The notes: generated by a model from the letters alone, not told the origin. A stretch of 10,215 nt of DNA from an uncultured Chlorobiales bacterium (GCA_937959145.1 CALGMC010000178.1:1-10215); one strand, 5' to 3'. Positions 1 through 6,079 are shown, counted from the first letter of the stretch. A program made the numbers and translations.

Positions 1-729
1 ATTCCGTCGCGCGATAAGAGCGGCGCACACACGGCGGAATATCACGGAAATTTTGTGCCGCAAATTCCGCGACAAATGATTCAGCGATACACCAAAAAGG
101 GTGATGTCGTGTTAGATGCGTTTCTTGGTAGCGGCACAACCTTGATTGAATCACAACGGCTGGGGCGGCACGGCATTGGCATTGAACTCTTGCCCGAAGT
201 GGCGCAAAAAGCCAAAGCGCGAATTGAGTCAGAACCGAATCTGTATAGCGTTCAAAATCATATCATCGTCGGCGATTCGGCGAGCGTGGAAGTCAAACGC
301 GATATTCAAGAAGCGTTGAGCCACATTGGACGCGAGGCAGTTGATTTAGTGATTCTGCACCCGCCGTATCACGACATCATTAAGTTTTCCGACAACTCCA
401 ACGATTTATCAAACAAGAAAACCGTTGAAGACTTTTGCGACAGTTTTGGCAAAGTCATTGAAAACACAGCGGAAAAACTGCAAGCGGGGCGTTTTTTGAT
501 TATCGTGATTGGCGATAAATACACGGATTCAGAATGGATTCCATTAGGTTTTTTGACGATGCAGGAAGCGATGAAAAGGGGATTTTCGTTGAAGTCGATT
601 GTCGTCAAAGACATGCAGGGAAATCGCGCGAAGCAGAATCAAGAGCAGTTATGGCGGTATCGTGCGCTCGTCGGAGGGTTCTACATTTTCAAGCATGAAT
701 ATCTCTTCGTGTTGAAGAAGCAAGATTGA
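1..729 (+). CDS. DNA methyltransferase, N4/N6 type (5'-truncated by window edge)
   Basis: Likely an S-adenosylmethionine-dependent DNA methyltransferase of the N4-cytosine/N6-adenine class (COG0863-like). The frame is open from base 1, so the true start lies upstream; the GTG at 55 is internal. Motif X-like HTAEYHGNFVPQIP is encoded from base 28. The SAM-binding motif I, FLGSGTT, is at 121-141, after VVLDA. The catalytic motif IV, HPPY, is at 358-369 in the context DLVILHPPYHDI; the usual form is DPPY or a variant, and His in the first place is tolerated in this class. Motif I precedes motif IV. The C-terminal part (KSIVVKDMQG, RALVGGFYIFKHEY) looks like the end of this family, so probably only the N-terminal region is missing. 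Known family members act in restriction-modification or as solitary methylases. No restriction gene is visible here, and the target sequence and base cannot be read from the sequence. Confidence 0.85.
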   Translation: MPSRDKSGAHTAEYHGNFVPQIPRQMIQRYTKKGDVVLDAFLGSGTTLIESQRLGRHGIGIELLPEVAQKAKARIESEPNLYSVQNHIIVGDSASVEVKRDIQEALSHIGREAVDLVILHPPYHDIIKFSDNSNDLSNKKTVEDFCDSFGKVIENTAEKLQAGRFLIIVIGDKYTDSEWIPLGFLTMQEAMKRGFSLKSIVVKDMQGNRAKQNQEQLWRYRALVGGFYIFKHEYLFVLKKQD

Positions 730-768
730 GCCATCGGTTGAATCTGTGTTCTCTTGAACAGAAAAACA

Positions 769-796
769 AAAAGAGCCTCGCTATTGAGGCTCTTTT
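769..796. terminator. Bidirectional intrinsic terminator
   Basis: A perfect 11-bp inverted repeat (AAAAGAGCCTC at 769-779, GAGGCTCTTTT at 786-796) has a 6-nt loop. It lies between the methyltransferase stop (729) and the bL25 stop (817), which converge. On the minus strand the stem is followed by a run of about ten T with one G, an excellent terminator for the prs-rplY operon. On the plus strand the T tract is only the four bases of the stem end, so termination of the methyltransferase transcript is less certain. Confidence 0.88.
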
Positions 797-816
797 CATT
801 GATGGTGCAAGGCAAG

Positions 817-1479
817 TTACTTTTTGGCTTCTTTGGCTTCTTTGGCTTCTTTGCCTTTGGCGATGACTTCGGGTTCGGCGGTTGCCGTTGCTTCGGCGGC
901 GGTTGCGGCGGAAAGTTCAGCCTTCGGCATGAAGAGCGAGACGATGGAAACGGTATCGTCGCCAAGAATTTGAATCTTGCTGTTGGCAAAAATCTGTCGC
1001 GCTTCCGAAATGTGAATCGATTGACCGATATCGAGACCCGTAATATCAAATTCCAAGTGTTCGGGAATATCGGCGGGCAAGCACTTGATAGCAAGTTTGT
1101 GCATTAAAACTTGAATTTTGCCGCCCTTGATGGCACCTTGCGGCGTGCCTTTGAACAGGGTCGGAACTTCAAGCTCGATTTTCTCATCGGCTTTCAAGCC
1201 TTGAAAATCTACGTGAGAGACGCTGTCGGTAACGGGGTCAAACTGTGTGTCTTTCATAACGGCTTGGCGTTCGGTGCCGTCGGAAAGTTTGAGGTTAACG
1301 ATGTGCGATTCCGTCGTGTAGATGAGCTTGCGGAGTTGAATTTCTTTGACAGCGAGCGTAACAGGCGTGTCGCCTTTGTGATAGAGAACGGCGGGAACAA
1401 GCCCTTTTTTGCGCAGTTCTTTAAGTTTGCCCTTTGTGCTGTGCGTGCGAAGTTCGGCTTCAAGTGTAATCGTTTGCAT
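817..1479 (-). CDS. rplY: 50S ribosomal protein bL25, Ctc (long) form
   Basis: This is the 5S-rRNA-binding large-subunit protein bL25 in its two-domain general-stress (Ctc) form, 220 aa. The N-terminal 5S-binding domain is at about residues 1-90 (MQTITLEAELR, GLVPAVLYHKG, DTQFDPVTDSVSHVDF). The C-terminal TL5-type beta domain is at about 95-185 (EVPTLFKGTPQGAIKGGKIQ, EHLEFDITGLDIGQSIHISE). The start at 1479 is chosen because the family N-terminus begins there; the frame stays open upstream to 1647, but that stretch overlaps prs and is not bL25-like. The last 30 residues are a low-complexity Ala/Glu/Lys tail ending in EAK repeats. It lies 43 bp downstream of prs on the same strand, a common bacterial pairing, and ends at a strong hairpin terminator. 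The peptidyl-tRNA hydrolase gene that often follows (pth) is absent here. Confidence 0.95.
   Translation of the reverse strand: MQTITLEAELRTHSTKGKLKELRKKGLVPAVLYHKGDTPVTLAVKEIQLRKLIYTTESHIVNLKLSDGTERQAVMKDTQFDPVTDSVSHVDFQGLKADEKIELEVPTLFKGTPQGAIKGGKIQVLMHKLAIKCLPADIPEHLEFDITGLDIGQSIHISEARQIFANSKIQILGDDTVSIVSLFMPKAELSAATAAEATATAEPEVIAKGKEAKEAKEAKK
823..849 (-). repeat. 9-bp tandem repeat coding (Glu-Ala-Lys)3
   Basis: Three perfect copies of TTTGGCTTC (823-831, 832-840, 841-849) encode EAK-EAK-EAK in the bL25 C-terminal tail, followed by the final Lys and stop. The unit is a multiple of three, so copy-number slippage would only lengthen or shorten the charged tail without a frameshift. Confidence 0.9.
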
Positions 1480-1522
1480 TGATTCTAAATGAGTTGAGTT
1501 AAAAAGTTTTGTGATTGGTATT

Positions 1523-2476
1523 TTATTTGTTTGAGACTTTTGGTTCATCAAACAGCGAACTGACGGAACTGTCGTCGTAAATGCGCTTAATGGCTTCGGC
1601 GAAAAGTTGCGCGACGGAAACAATATCCAACTTTGAAGAGTGAGCATGGTTGGTTACAACAGTATCCGTTGCGATAACTTTTTCAATCACCGAATCTTCA
1701 ATGCGTTTAATGGCGTCGCCTGAAAGAATGGGGTGCGTGCAAGCGGCATAAACTTTCACCGCGCCGTTTTTGCGCATGGCGTCTGCGGCTTTAACAATCG
1801 TGCCTGCGGTGTCAATCATATCGTCAACAAGTAAGACATTTTTCCCTGAAACATCACCAATGACGTTCATAATTTCGGCTTCGTTGGGCTTCGGACGGCG
1901 TTTATCGGCAATGACTAAATCGGTTTCTAATTGCTTGGCGTAACTGCGTGCCAATTTCACGCCACCGACATCGGGCGATGCCACGACTAAATTTTCTATC
2001 TTCATTTGCTTGAAGTGCTGAATCAAAACGATTGAAGAGTAGAGATGGTCGACAGGAATATCAAAGAACCCTTGAATTTGCGGCGCGTGTAAGTCCATCG
2101 TCAAGATGCGGTCAGCACCGGCGGTCGTGAGCAAATTTGCCATCAACTTTGCCGTGATTGAAACGCGCGGCTGGTCTTTACGGTCTTGCCGAGCATAGCC
2201 GAAATAAGGAATCACAGCGGTAATCCGACTGGCTGAAGCGCGCTTAGCGGCATCAATCATAATCAGAAGTTCCATCAAGTTTTCCGCAGGTGGATTCGTG
2301 GATTGGATTAAAAATAAATCGCTGCCGCGAATCGACTCGTTGAACGAAACGGAAAGTTCACCGTCGGAAAAGTGCTTCAAGTCGGCGCGACAAATCGGAA
2401 GTGATAAATGCCAAGCGATTTTTTCCGCCAAAGCACGGTTGCTACGACCTGCAAAAATTTTGATGATTTTCAGCAT
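1523..2476 (-). CDS. prs: Ribose-phosphate pyrophosphokinase (PRPP synthetase)
   Basis: It makes 5-phosphoribosyl 1-diphosphate from ribose 5-phosphate and ATP, feeding purine, pyrimidine, His, Trp and NAD synthesis in the cytosol. The product is 317 aa, the normal length for class I enzymes. Visible signatures are the ATP-site segment YFGYARQDRK (91-100), the metal/PRPP signature DLHAPQIQGFF (128-138), the catalytic flexible-loop region ADKRRPKPNEAE (190-201) and the ribose-5-phosphate loop VLLVDDMIDTAGT (214-226). The start at 2476 (MLKIIKIFAGRSN) matches the family N-terminus. The frame continues upstream to 2683, but that part would overlap lpxD and is not Prs-like. It is the first gene of a leftward operon with rplY and is divergent from lpxD. 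A TATATTTG element lies about 70 bp upstream on the minus strand. Confidence 0.97.
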   Translation of the reverse strand: MLKIIKIFAGRSNRALAEKIAWHLSLPICRADLKHFSDGELSVSFNESIRGSDLFLIQSTNPPAENLMELLIMIDAAKRASASRITAVIPYFGYARQDRKDQPRVSITAKLMANLLTTAGADRILTMDLHAPQIQGFFDIPVDHLYSSIVLIQHFKQMKIENLVVASPDVGGVKLARSYAKQLETDLVIADKRRPKPNEAEIMNVIGDVSGKNVLLVDDMIDTAGTIVKAADAMRKNGAVKVYAACTHPILSGDAIKRIEDSVIEKVIATDTVVTNHAHSSKLDIVSVAQLFAEAIKRIYDDSSVSSLFDEPKVSNK

Positions 2477-2498
2477 TGAAGTTCGCGCCGTTGTTCGC

Positions 2499-2553
2499 GT
2501 ATATTTGCGTCTAATTTTAATAAACCGCTCAAAAAAAAGAGCCGCAAATATAC
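2499..2553. promoter_or_regulatory. Paired face-to-face promoter-like elements in the prs/lpxD spacer
   Basis: A perfect 11-bp inverted repeat (GTATATTTGCG at 2499-2509, CGCAAATATAC at 2543-2553) lies in the 102-bp divergent spacer. Each arm contains TATATTTG, an exact match to the Bacteroidota -7 consensus TAnnTTTG: plus strand 2500-2507 towards lpxD, minus strand 2552-2545 towards prs. Each has a TTG exactly 21 bp upstream (plus 2476-2478, minus 2576-2574), inside the 17-23 bp range known for the -33 element. The inferred transcription starts are about 2514 (+) and 2538 (-), so the two 5' leaders would overlap. Between the arms lies GCTC-A8-GAGC (2527-2542). The alternative is that the inverted repeat is an operator for a dimeric regulator. 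Confidence 0.65.
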
Positions 2554-2578
2554 AAAAATCGTTTTCACGAAACCAACA

Positions 2579-3640
2579 ATGCGCGTCGCTGAAATTAAAT
2601 CTTACCTCGCTCAATTTTTTACCTCTGTTGAAGTTATTGGAAACGCCGACCTTGAAATTCATCGCGTCGCTAAAATTGAGCACGCATCAGCAGGAGAGAT
2701 TGCCTTCATCGCCAATCCGAAATATGAAAAATATCTTTCCGATACGAATGCCTCCGCCGTGATTATCTCCAATAAAATTGCCTATAACCCGCCGAAAGAA
2801 AATCAATCATTCATCGTGATGGACGACGCCTATACGGGCTTTGTGTTCGTGCTTGAAAAGTTAATGCCCAAGTCTGACGGTTTGGAAGTGGGCACTCACC
2901 CAACGGCAGTGGTGCAATCACAAGTGCCTGAAAGTGCGAGCATTGGCGCGAACGTCTTTATCGGAAAAAATTGCAACATCGGCGAGCGCGTCCAACTTCA
3001 TGCCAATGTCGTGATAATGGACAACTGCACGATTGGCGATGATTGCCTTATTTATCCGAACACAACGATTTACAACGGCACGAAAATTGGAAGGCGCGTC
3101 ATCATTCATTCGGGCAGTGTGATTGGTGCCGATGGGTTCGGCTTTGCGCCACAAAAAGATGGCTCCTACAAAAAAATTCCACAAATCGGAATCGTGGTGA
3201 TTGAAGACGATGTAGAAATCGGTGCGAATACTTGCATTGACCGTGCCACGCTCGGCGAAACACGCATTGAGCGAGGCGTTAAACTCGATAACCTCGTTCA
3301 AATCGCGCACAATGTTGTGGTTGGAAAGCATACCGTTATTGCCGCGCAAGCAGGCGTTTCAGGAAGCACGAAAATCGGCGCCAATTGCATGATTGCAGGG
3401 CAGGCGGGATTTGTCGGACATATCGAGATTGGAAACAAAATTACGATTGGCGCGCAAGCAGGTGTTACAAAATCGTTCTTAAAAGAAGGCGAATTTGTCA
3501 GAGGAACGCCTGCACGACCCTTGCGCGAACAACTGCGCCAAGAAGCCTATCAAGCCAAACTTAAAGACCTCTTCGAGCAAGTCAAACAACTTGAAAAAGC
3601 CTTGAACGATTTGAAACGAGGAAGTGAGACGACCTTGTAG
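2579..3640 (+). CDS. lpxD: UDP-3-O-acylglucosamine N-acyltransferase
   Basis: It is the third step of lipid A synthesis: transfer of a 3-hydroxyacyl group from acyl carrier protein to the 2-amino group of UDP-3-O-acyl-glucosamine, at the cytosolic face of the inner membrane. The product is 353 aa, the usual length. The N-terminal uridine-binding domain is at about 1-100 (VAKIEHASAGEIAFIANPKY). A left-handed beta-helix of hexapeptide repeats runs from about 107 to 300. It includes GADGFGFAP (183-191), CIDRATLG (219-226) and DNLVQIAHNVVVG (237-249), where His244 corresponds to the E. coli catalytic His239. The C-terminal amphipathic helix (about 313-345) fits the trimer coiled coil. Start ATG 2579 gives the family N-terminus. 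It is divergent from prs. It shows the cell has a lipid A-containing outer membrane. Confidence 0.97.
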   Translation: MRVAEIKSYLAQFFTSVEVIGNADLEIHRVAKIEHASAGEIAFIANPKYEKYLSDTNASAVIISNKIAYNPPKENQSFIVMDDAYTGFVFVLEKLMPKSDGLEVGTHPTAVVQSQVPESASIGANVFIGKNCNIGERVQLHANVVIMDNCTIGDDCLIYPNTTIYNGTKIGRRVIIHSGSVIGADGFGFAPQKDGSYKKIPQIGIVVIEDDVEIGANTCIDRATLGETRIERGVKLDNLVQIAHNVVVGKHTVIAAQAGVSGSTKIGANCMIAGQAGFVGHIEIGNKITIGAQAGVTKSFLKEGEFVRGTPARPLREQLRQEAYQAKLKDLFEQVKQLEKALNDLKRGSETTL

Positions 3641-3648
3641 AGAAACAT

Positions 3649-3723
3649 ATGCCGCAAGAATGGAAAAAAACTTTTCCGCAAATGACGCAGGTGAATTATA
3701 TTCACCTTAACATTTCAAAATGA
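3649..3723 (+). CDS. Possible 24-aa small ORF between lpxD and cytochrome oxidase subunit III
   Basis: An ATG begins 8 bp after the lpxD stop and runs 24 codons to a TGA at 3721-3723. It begins MPQEWKKTFPQMTQ and ends HLNISK. That TGA overlaps the upstream candidate ATG of the next gene (3720) as ATGA, a layout typical of translational coupling. Nothing in the peptide resembles a known family, there is no clear ribosome binding site, and an ORF this short can arise by chance. I regard it as a weak candidate for a coupled leader peptide. Confidence 0.2.
   Translation: MPQEWKKTFPQMTQVNYIHLNISK
3689..3707. promoter_or_regulatory. Palindrome upstream of cytochrome oxidase genes
   Basis: AGGTGAATTATATTCACCT is a perfect inverted repeat with 8-bp arms and a 3-nt centre (TAT). 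It sits between the lpxD stop (3640) and the start of oxidase subunit III (3720 or 3762). The size and symmetry fit an operator for a dimeric regulator. No T tract follows, so an intrinsic terminator is less likely. A weaker stem (GGAAAA 3662-3667, TTTTCC 3672-3677) lies just upstream. The regulator cannot be named. Confidence 0.45.
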
Positions 3724-3761
3724 ACAGCAGTATTTGTAGTAACCATCAAGCAAAAATAACT

Positions 3762-4478
3762 ATGAACGGAGTAACCAATCTTGCGGCGACCGACCGTCGC
3801 CCCGAAACACCTTTGGAATTACACGCCGAGAACCACCACTCGCCCTATCAGGCACACCACTTTACCGACATGGCACAGCAGTTCGATGCCGCCAAAATGG
3901 GCATGTGGCTTTTTCTTTTGACTGAAATCCTCTTATTCGGCGGGCTATTCTGCGCATATGCGGTTTACAGCACGGAGCATGCGGCGATGTTTCACAGCGC
4001 GCATAAAATGCTCGATTGGAAAATGGGCGCGCTCAACACGGTTGTGCTCATTACGAGTTCGCTCACGGTCGCGCTGGCAATTCGCAGTATTCAACTCAAT
4101 CAGCGCAAAGCGGCAATTTGGCTTTTAGTTGTAACGATTGCTTGCGCGGCGATCTTCCTCGTCGTCAAGTATTTTGAGTATTCGCACAAAATCCATTTAG
4201 GATTGCTTCCGGGAAATTTCTACCATTATGATGGAAGCGAAGGCGTCATCATTGGAAACAATCCGCATATTTATTTCGGCATTTACTTCGCGATGACGGG
4301 GCTTCACGGCTTGCACGTCGTCATCGGAATGATTGTGCTCGGTTGGGTTTTGCTTCGCTTAATCAAGGGCGAATTTAACAGCGAATACTACACGCCCGTC
4401 GAACTCGGCGGCTTGTATTGGCACCTCGTCGACCTGATTTGGATTTACCTCTTCCCGCTTCTTTACTTGATAGGGTAA
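3762..4478 (+). CDS. ctaE: Cytochrome c oxidase subunit III (haem-copper oxidase, five-helix form)
   Basis: It is an inner-membrane subunit of an aerobic haem-copper terminal oxidase that stabilises the catalytic subunit I; it binds no redox metal. Five membrane segments are visible in the 238-aa protein: about 46-69 (MGMWLFLLTEILLFGGLFCAY), 90-110, 117-139, 169-200 (YFGIYFAMTGLHGLHVVIGM) and 214-238 (GGLYWHLVDLIWIYLFPLL). The glutamate in TEILLFGG and the GLHGLHV and WHLVDLIW segments are family hallmarks. The five-helix layout is that of many bacterial caa3- and bo3-type subunits. An in-frame ATG at 3720 would add 14 residues. I prefer 3762 because it follows an A-rich stretch and the extra codons look atypical, but this is uncertain. 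Subunit IV follows after 43 bp. Genes for subunits I and II are not in the window. Confidence 0.9.
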   Translation: MNGVTNLAATDRRPETPLELHAENHHSPYQAHHFTDMAQQFDAAKMGMWLFLLTEILLFGGLFCAYAVYSTEHAAMFHSAHKMLDWKMGALNTVVLITSSLTVALAIRSIQLNQRKAAIWLLVVTIACAAIFLVVKYFEYSHKIHLGLLPGNFYHYDGSEGVIIGNNPHIYFGIYFAMTGLHGLHVVIGMIVLGWVLLRLIKGEFNSEYYTPVELGGLYWHLVDLIWIYLFPLLYLIG

Positions 4479-4521
4479 TGTTGATTGGAAAAATTTTCAA
4501 AACTCAAAACGAATTAGAAGT

Positions 4522-4950
4522 ATGCAACCGACACACGCACACGCCGCCTCACATCAATCGCAACAAAGCCACTCGCATCATCACATTGTGCCGTTTAAGG
4601 TCAATATGGCGGTTGGAATAACGCTCCTTGTTTTAACAGCGGTTACCGTTTGGATTGCACAATTTGATTTCGGGGCGATGAACATGATTGTCGCCATGAC
4701 GGTCGCGACGGTGAAAGCCGGATTGGTCGTCGCTTATTTCATGCACTTGCGCTACGACAACCGATTTTTCCTCACAATGCTTCTCGTTTGCTTAATTGCG
4801 CTGACAGTCTTCATTGTCTTTACGATGATTGACCAGAAGAGCAGAACTTCTATTTACGACTACGAAATGCAGGAAATTCGTAAGAACGCCAAGATGTATG
4901 AAAAGAAAGGATTGACTGCTCCAAAAGACGCAACGCCCGCCAAACACTGA
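4522..4950 (+). CDS. ctaF: Cytochrome c oxidase subunit IV (prokaryotic, CtaF/COX4-pro type)
   Basis: It is a small accessory membrane subunit of a bacterial haem-copper oxidase, expected to pack against subunits I and III. The 142-aa product has three predicted membrane helices at about 28-46, 53-75 and 82-103. The signature KAGLVVAYFMHLRYD (65-79) closes the second helix and is typical of this family. The first 21 residues are rich in histidine (seven His, beginning MQPTHAHAASHQ), and the C-terminus is a charged soluble tail (EIRKNAKMYEKKG). It follows subunit III by 43 bp on the same strand and is surely co-transcribed with it. A histidine-rich N-terminus could bind metal, but this is only an inference. 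The gene is followed by a converging gene, so this oxidase cluster ends here. Confidence 0.88.
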   Translation: MQPTHAHAASHQSQQSHSHHHIVPFKVNMAVGITLLVLTAVTVWIAQFDFGAMNMIVAMTVATVKAGLVVAYFMHLRYDNRFFLTMLLVCLIALTVFIVFTMIDQKSRTSIYDYEMQEIRKNAKMYEKKGLTAPKDATPAKH

Positions 4951-4969
4951 ATTGTTAACTTGTAGAAAA

Positions 4970-5031
4970 GGAACACGGGTTAGACAGATTGAAAAGTTAT
5001 CGGACAAAGTTATCGGTCTAATCTGTGTTCC
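4970..5031. repeat. Long hairpin with internal direct repeat between convergent genes
   Basis: Arms 4970-4985 (GGAACACGGGTTAGAC) and 5016-5031 (GTCTAATCTGTGTTCC) pair over 16 positions, 14 Watson-Crick and two G-U. The 30-nt loop carries an 11-bp direct repeat, AAAGTTATCGG, at 4993-5003 and 5006-5016. It lies between the subunit IV stop (4950) and the ABC ATPase stop (5071). There is no long T tract on either side, so it may be a weak bidirectional terminator, an RNA-stabilising structure or a REP-like dispersed repeat. The right arm resembles a sequence at 733-751. Confidence 0.7.
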
Positions 5032-5052
5032 TAACCTTTCTCCAAGCCCCCG

Positions 5053-5082
5053 AATTCAAATCACAATAATTCAAATCACAAT
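5053..5082. repeat. 15-bp perfect tandem duplication spanning a stop codon
   Basis: AATTCAAATCACAAT occurs twice head to tail (5053-5067 and 5068-5082). The right copy encodes the last residues (Ile-Val-Ile) and stop of the ABC ATPase on the minus strand; the left copy lies just beyond the stop and repeats the same codons and TGA in frame. The protein is therefore unchanged by the duplication. Confidence 0.95.
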
Positions 5083-5844
5083 GTGAATGTGCTTTTCCTC
5101 AAAGCGTTTGAGCAAGGTTTGCTCGGTGAGGGTTTGTTTTTCTTCGCCTTGAATATCGCAAGCAACTTCGCCCAAGTTCATCATAATGACGCGATTGCCG
5201 AAGCGGGTGGCGTAAGACATCGAGTGCGTTACCATCAAGGCGGCAAGGTGATATTTGGAAATGATTTCTTGAGTAATTGAAAGAACCAGTTCGGCGGAAA
5301 TCGGGTCTAAGGCGGCGGTGTGTTCATCGAGCAAGAGAATTTCGGGCTTTTTAAGAGCCGCCATGAGAAGCGTCAGGGCTTGACGCTGTCCGCCCGAAAG
5401 AAGTCCAATCGGTGCGTCCATTCGGGTTTCAAGACCCATGCGCAGTTCGGCGACACGCTCGCGCAGAAGTTTTTTTTGAGCGGCGGTCATGGCAATGGTG
5501 AGCGATTTTTTTTCGCCGCGCAAGTAGGCGAGTTGAAGGTTTTCGGCGACGGTCATGGTCGGCGCAGTGCCGCTGAACGGATTTTGGAAAACGCGCCCGA
5601 TATACTTGGCGCGCTTGAAGTCGGGGAGTTTCGTAACATCTTCGTTATTGATTTTAATGCGCCCTTCGTCGAGCGTGAGCGTGCCTGCAATCGCGTTGAG
5701 CAGGGTGGATTTGCCGCTTCCGTTTGTGCCGATAACGGTTACAAAATCGCCTTTTTCAATCGTGAGGGTTACATTTTTGAGCGCATAGACTTCATTCGGC
5801 GTGCCTTTGGCGAAAGTTTTTGAGGCGTTTTCAATTTTAATCAT
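5071..5844 (-). CDS. ABC transporter ATP-binding protein, COG1101 type
   Basis: It is a cytosolic nucleotide-binding subunit that powers an ABC transporter, 257 aa and complete. Visible motifs are Walker A GTNGSGKST (39-47), Q-loop VFQNP (85-89), signature LSGGQ (149-153), Walker B ILLLDE (169-174) followed by HTAALDP, and the H-loop His207 in MVTHSMS. The phrases GRVFQNPFSGTAPTMTVAEN and DEHTAALD (His where most ABC proteins have Pro) point to the COG1101 group. That group usually works with a COG4120 permease and a COG2984 lipoprotein in uptake of small, often amino-acid-like, solutes. Neither partner is in the window, so the substrate is unknown. The start at 5844 lies 9 bp after the upstream 72-aa gene and is the only one giving the full N-terminal strand. 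It is the last gene of the leftward array. Confidence 0.9.
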   Translation of the reverse strand: MIKIENASKTFAKGTPNEVYALKNVTLTIEKGDFVTVIGTNGSGKSTLLNAIAGTLTLDEGRIKINNEDVTKLPDFKRAKYIGRVFQNPFSGTAPTMTVAENLQLAYLRGEKKSLTIAMTAAQKKLLRERVAELRMGLETRMDAPIGLLSGGQRQALTLLMAALKKPEILLLDEHTAALDPISAELVLSITQEIISKYHLAALMVTHSMSYATRFGNRVIMMNLGEVACDIQGEEKQTLTEQTLLKRFEEKHIHIVI

Positions 5845-5853
5845 TGGTTTAAT

Positions 5854-6072
5854 TCATTTGAGGCGTAAGTGATGCCGTTTAAGTCGCTCGGAAATTAAAA
5901 ATTGTTCGGCTTCTTCATGAGAAGAAAAGGTTTTGTAATGAAATTCGGAACTGCAATAAATGCGTGTGCCTGAAAAGTGAAGCTCATAACCGAGTTGAGC
6001 GGCAAGCGTTTGCAGAGCGATTTCTTTGGTCTGCGTCGGCGTAAGGCGTTGCGTCAGTTGGAATTGAGCCAT
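5854..6072 (-). CDS. Small protein of unknown function, 72 aa
   Basis: I do not recognise this protein. It is short and soluble, with no signal peptide or membrane helix. The N-terminal half looks helical (TPTQTKEIALQTLAAQLGYE). Then comes a probable beta segment (LHFSGTRIYCSS) and a final helix (SHEEAEQFLISER) ending in a basic tail (LKRHHLRLK). It has one cysteine (Cys40). It is likely real: its ATG at 6072 lies 7 bp after the WD40 stop and its stop lies 9 bp before the ABC ATPase start, the packing expected of co-translated operon genes. The cluster offers a scaffold protein and a transporter ATPase as possible partners, but no function should be assigned. Confidence 0.7.
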   Translation of the reverse strand: MAQFQLTQRLTPTQTKEIALQTLAAQLGYELHFSGTRIYCSSEFHYKTFSSHEEAEQFLISERLKRHHLRLK

Positions 6073-6079
6073 GTGTGCG

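Noticed and set aside
754..1107. Plus-strand open frame rich in Phe and Gly opposite the bL25 gene
   Set aside because: It is the antisense shadow of the Lys/Glu/Ala-rich bL25 tail and has no family resemblance.
1480..1647. Upstream extension of the bL25 reading frame (56 more residues)
   Set aside because: It overlaps the 3' end of prs in another frame, and the bL25 family N-terminus begins exactly at the ATG at 1479.
2477..2683. Upstream extension of the prs reading frame (69 more residues)
   Set aside because: It would cover the divergent promoter spacer and the start of lpxD, and the residues are not Prs-like. The family N-terminus begins at 2476.
4479..4521. AT-rich short palindrome (GAAAAATTTTC) between oxidase subunits III and IV
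   Set aside because: Very low complexity and short; the two genes are clearly one unit, so a terminator or promoter here is not supported.
5320..5823. Plus-strand 167-codon open frame opposite the ABC ATPase
   Set aside because: Antisense shadow of a well-supported gene with all ABC motifs; no domain or start signal of its own.
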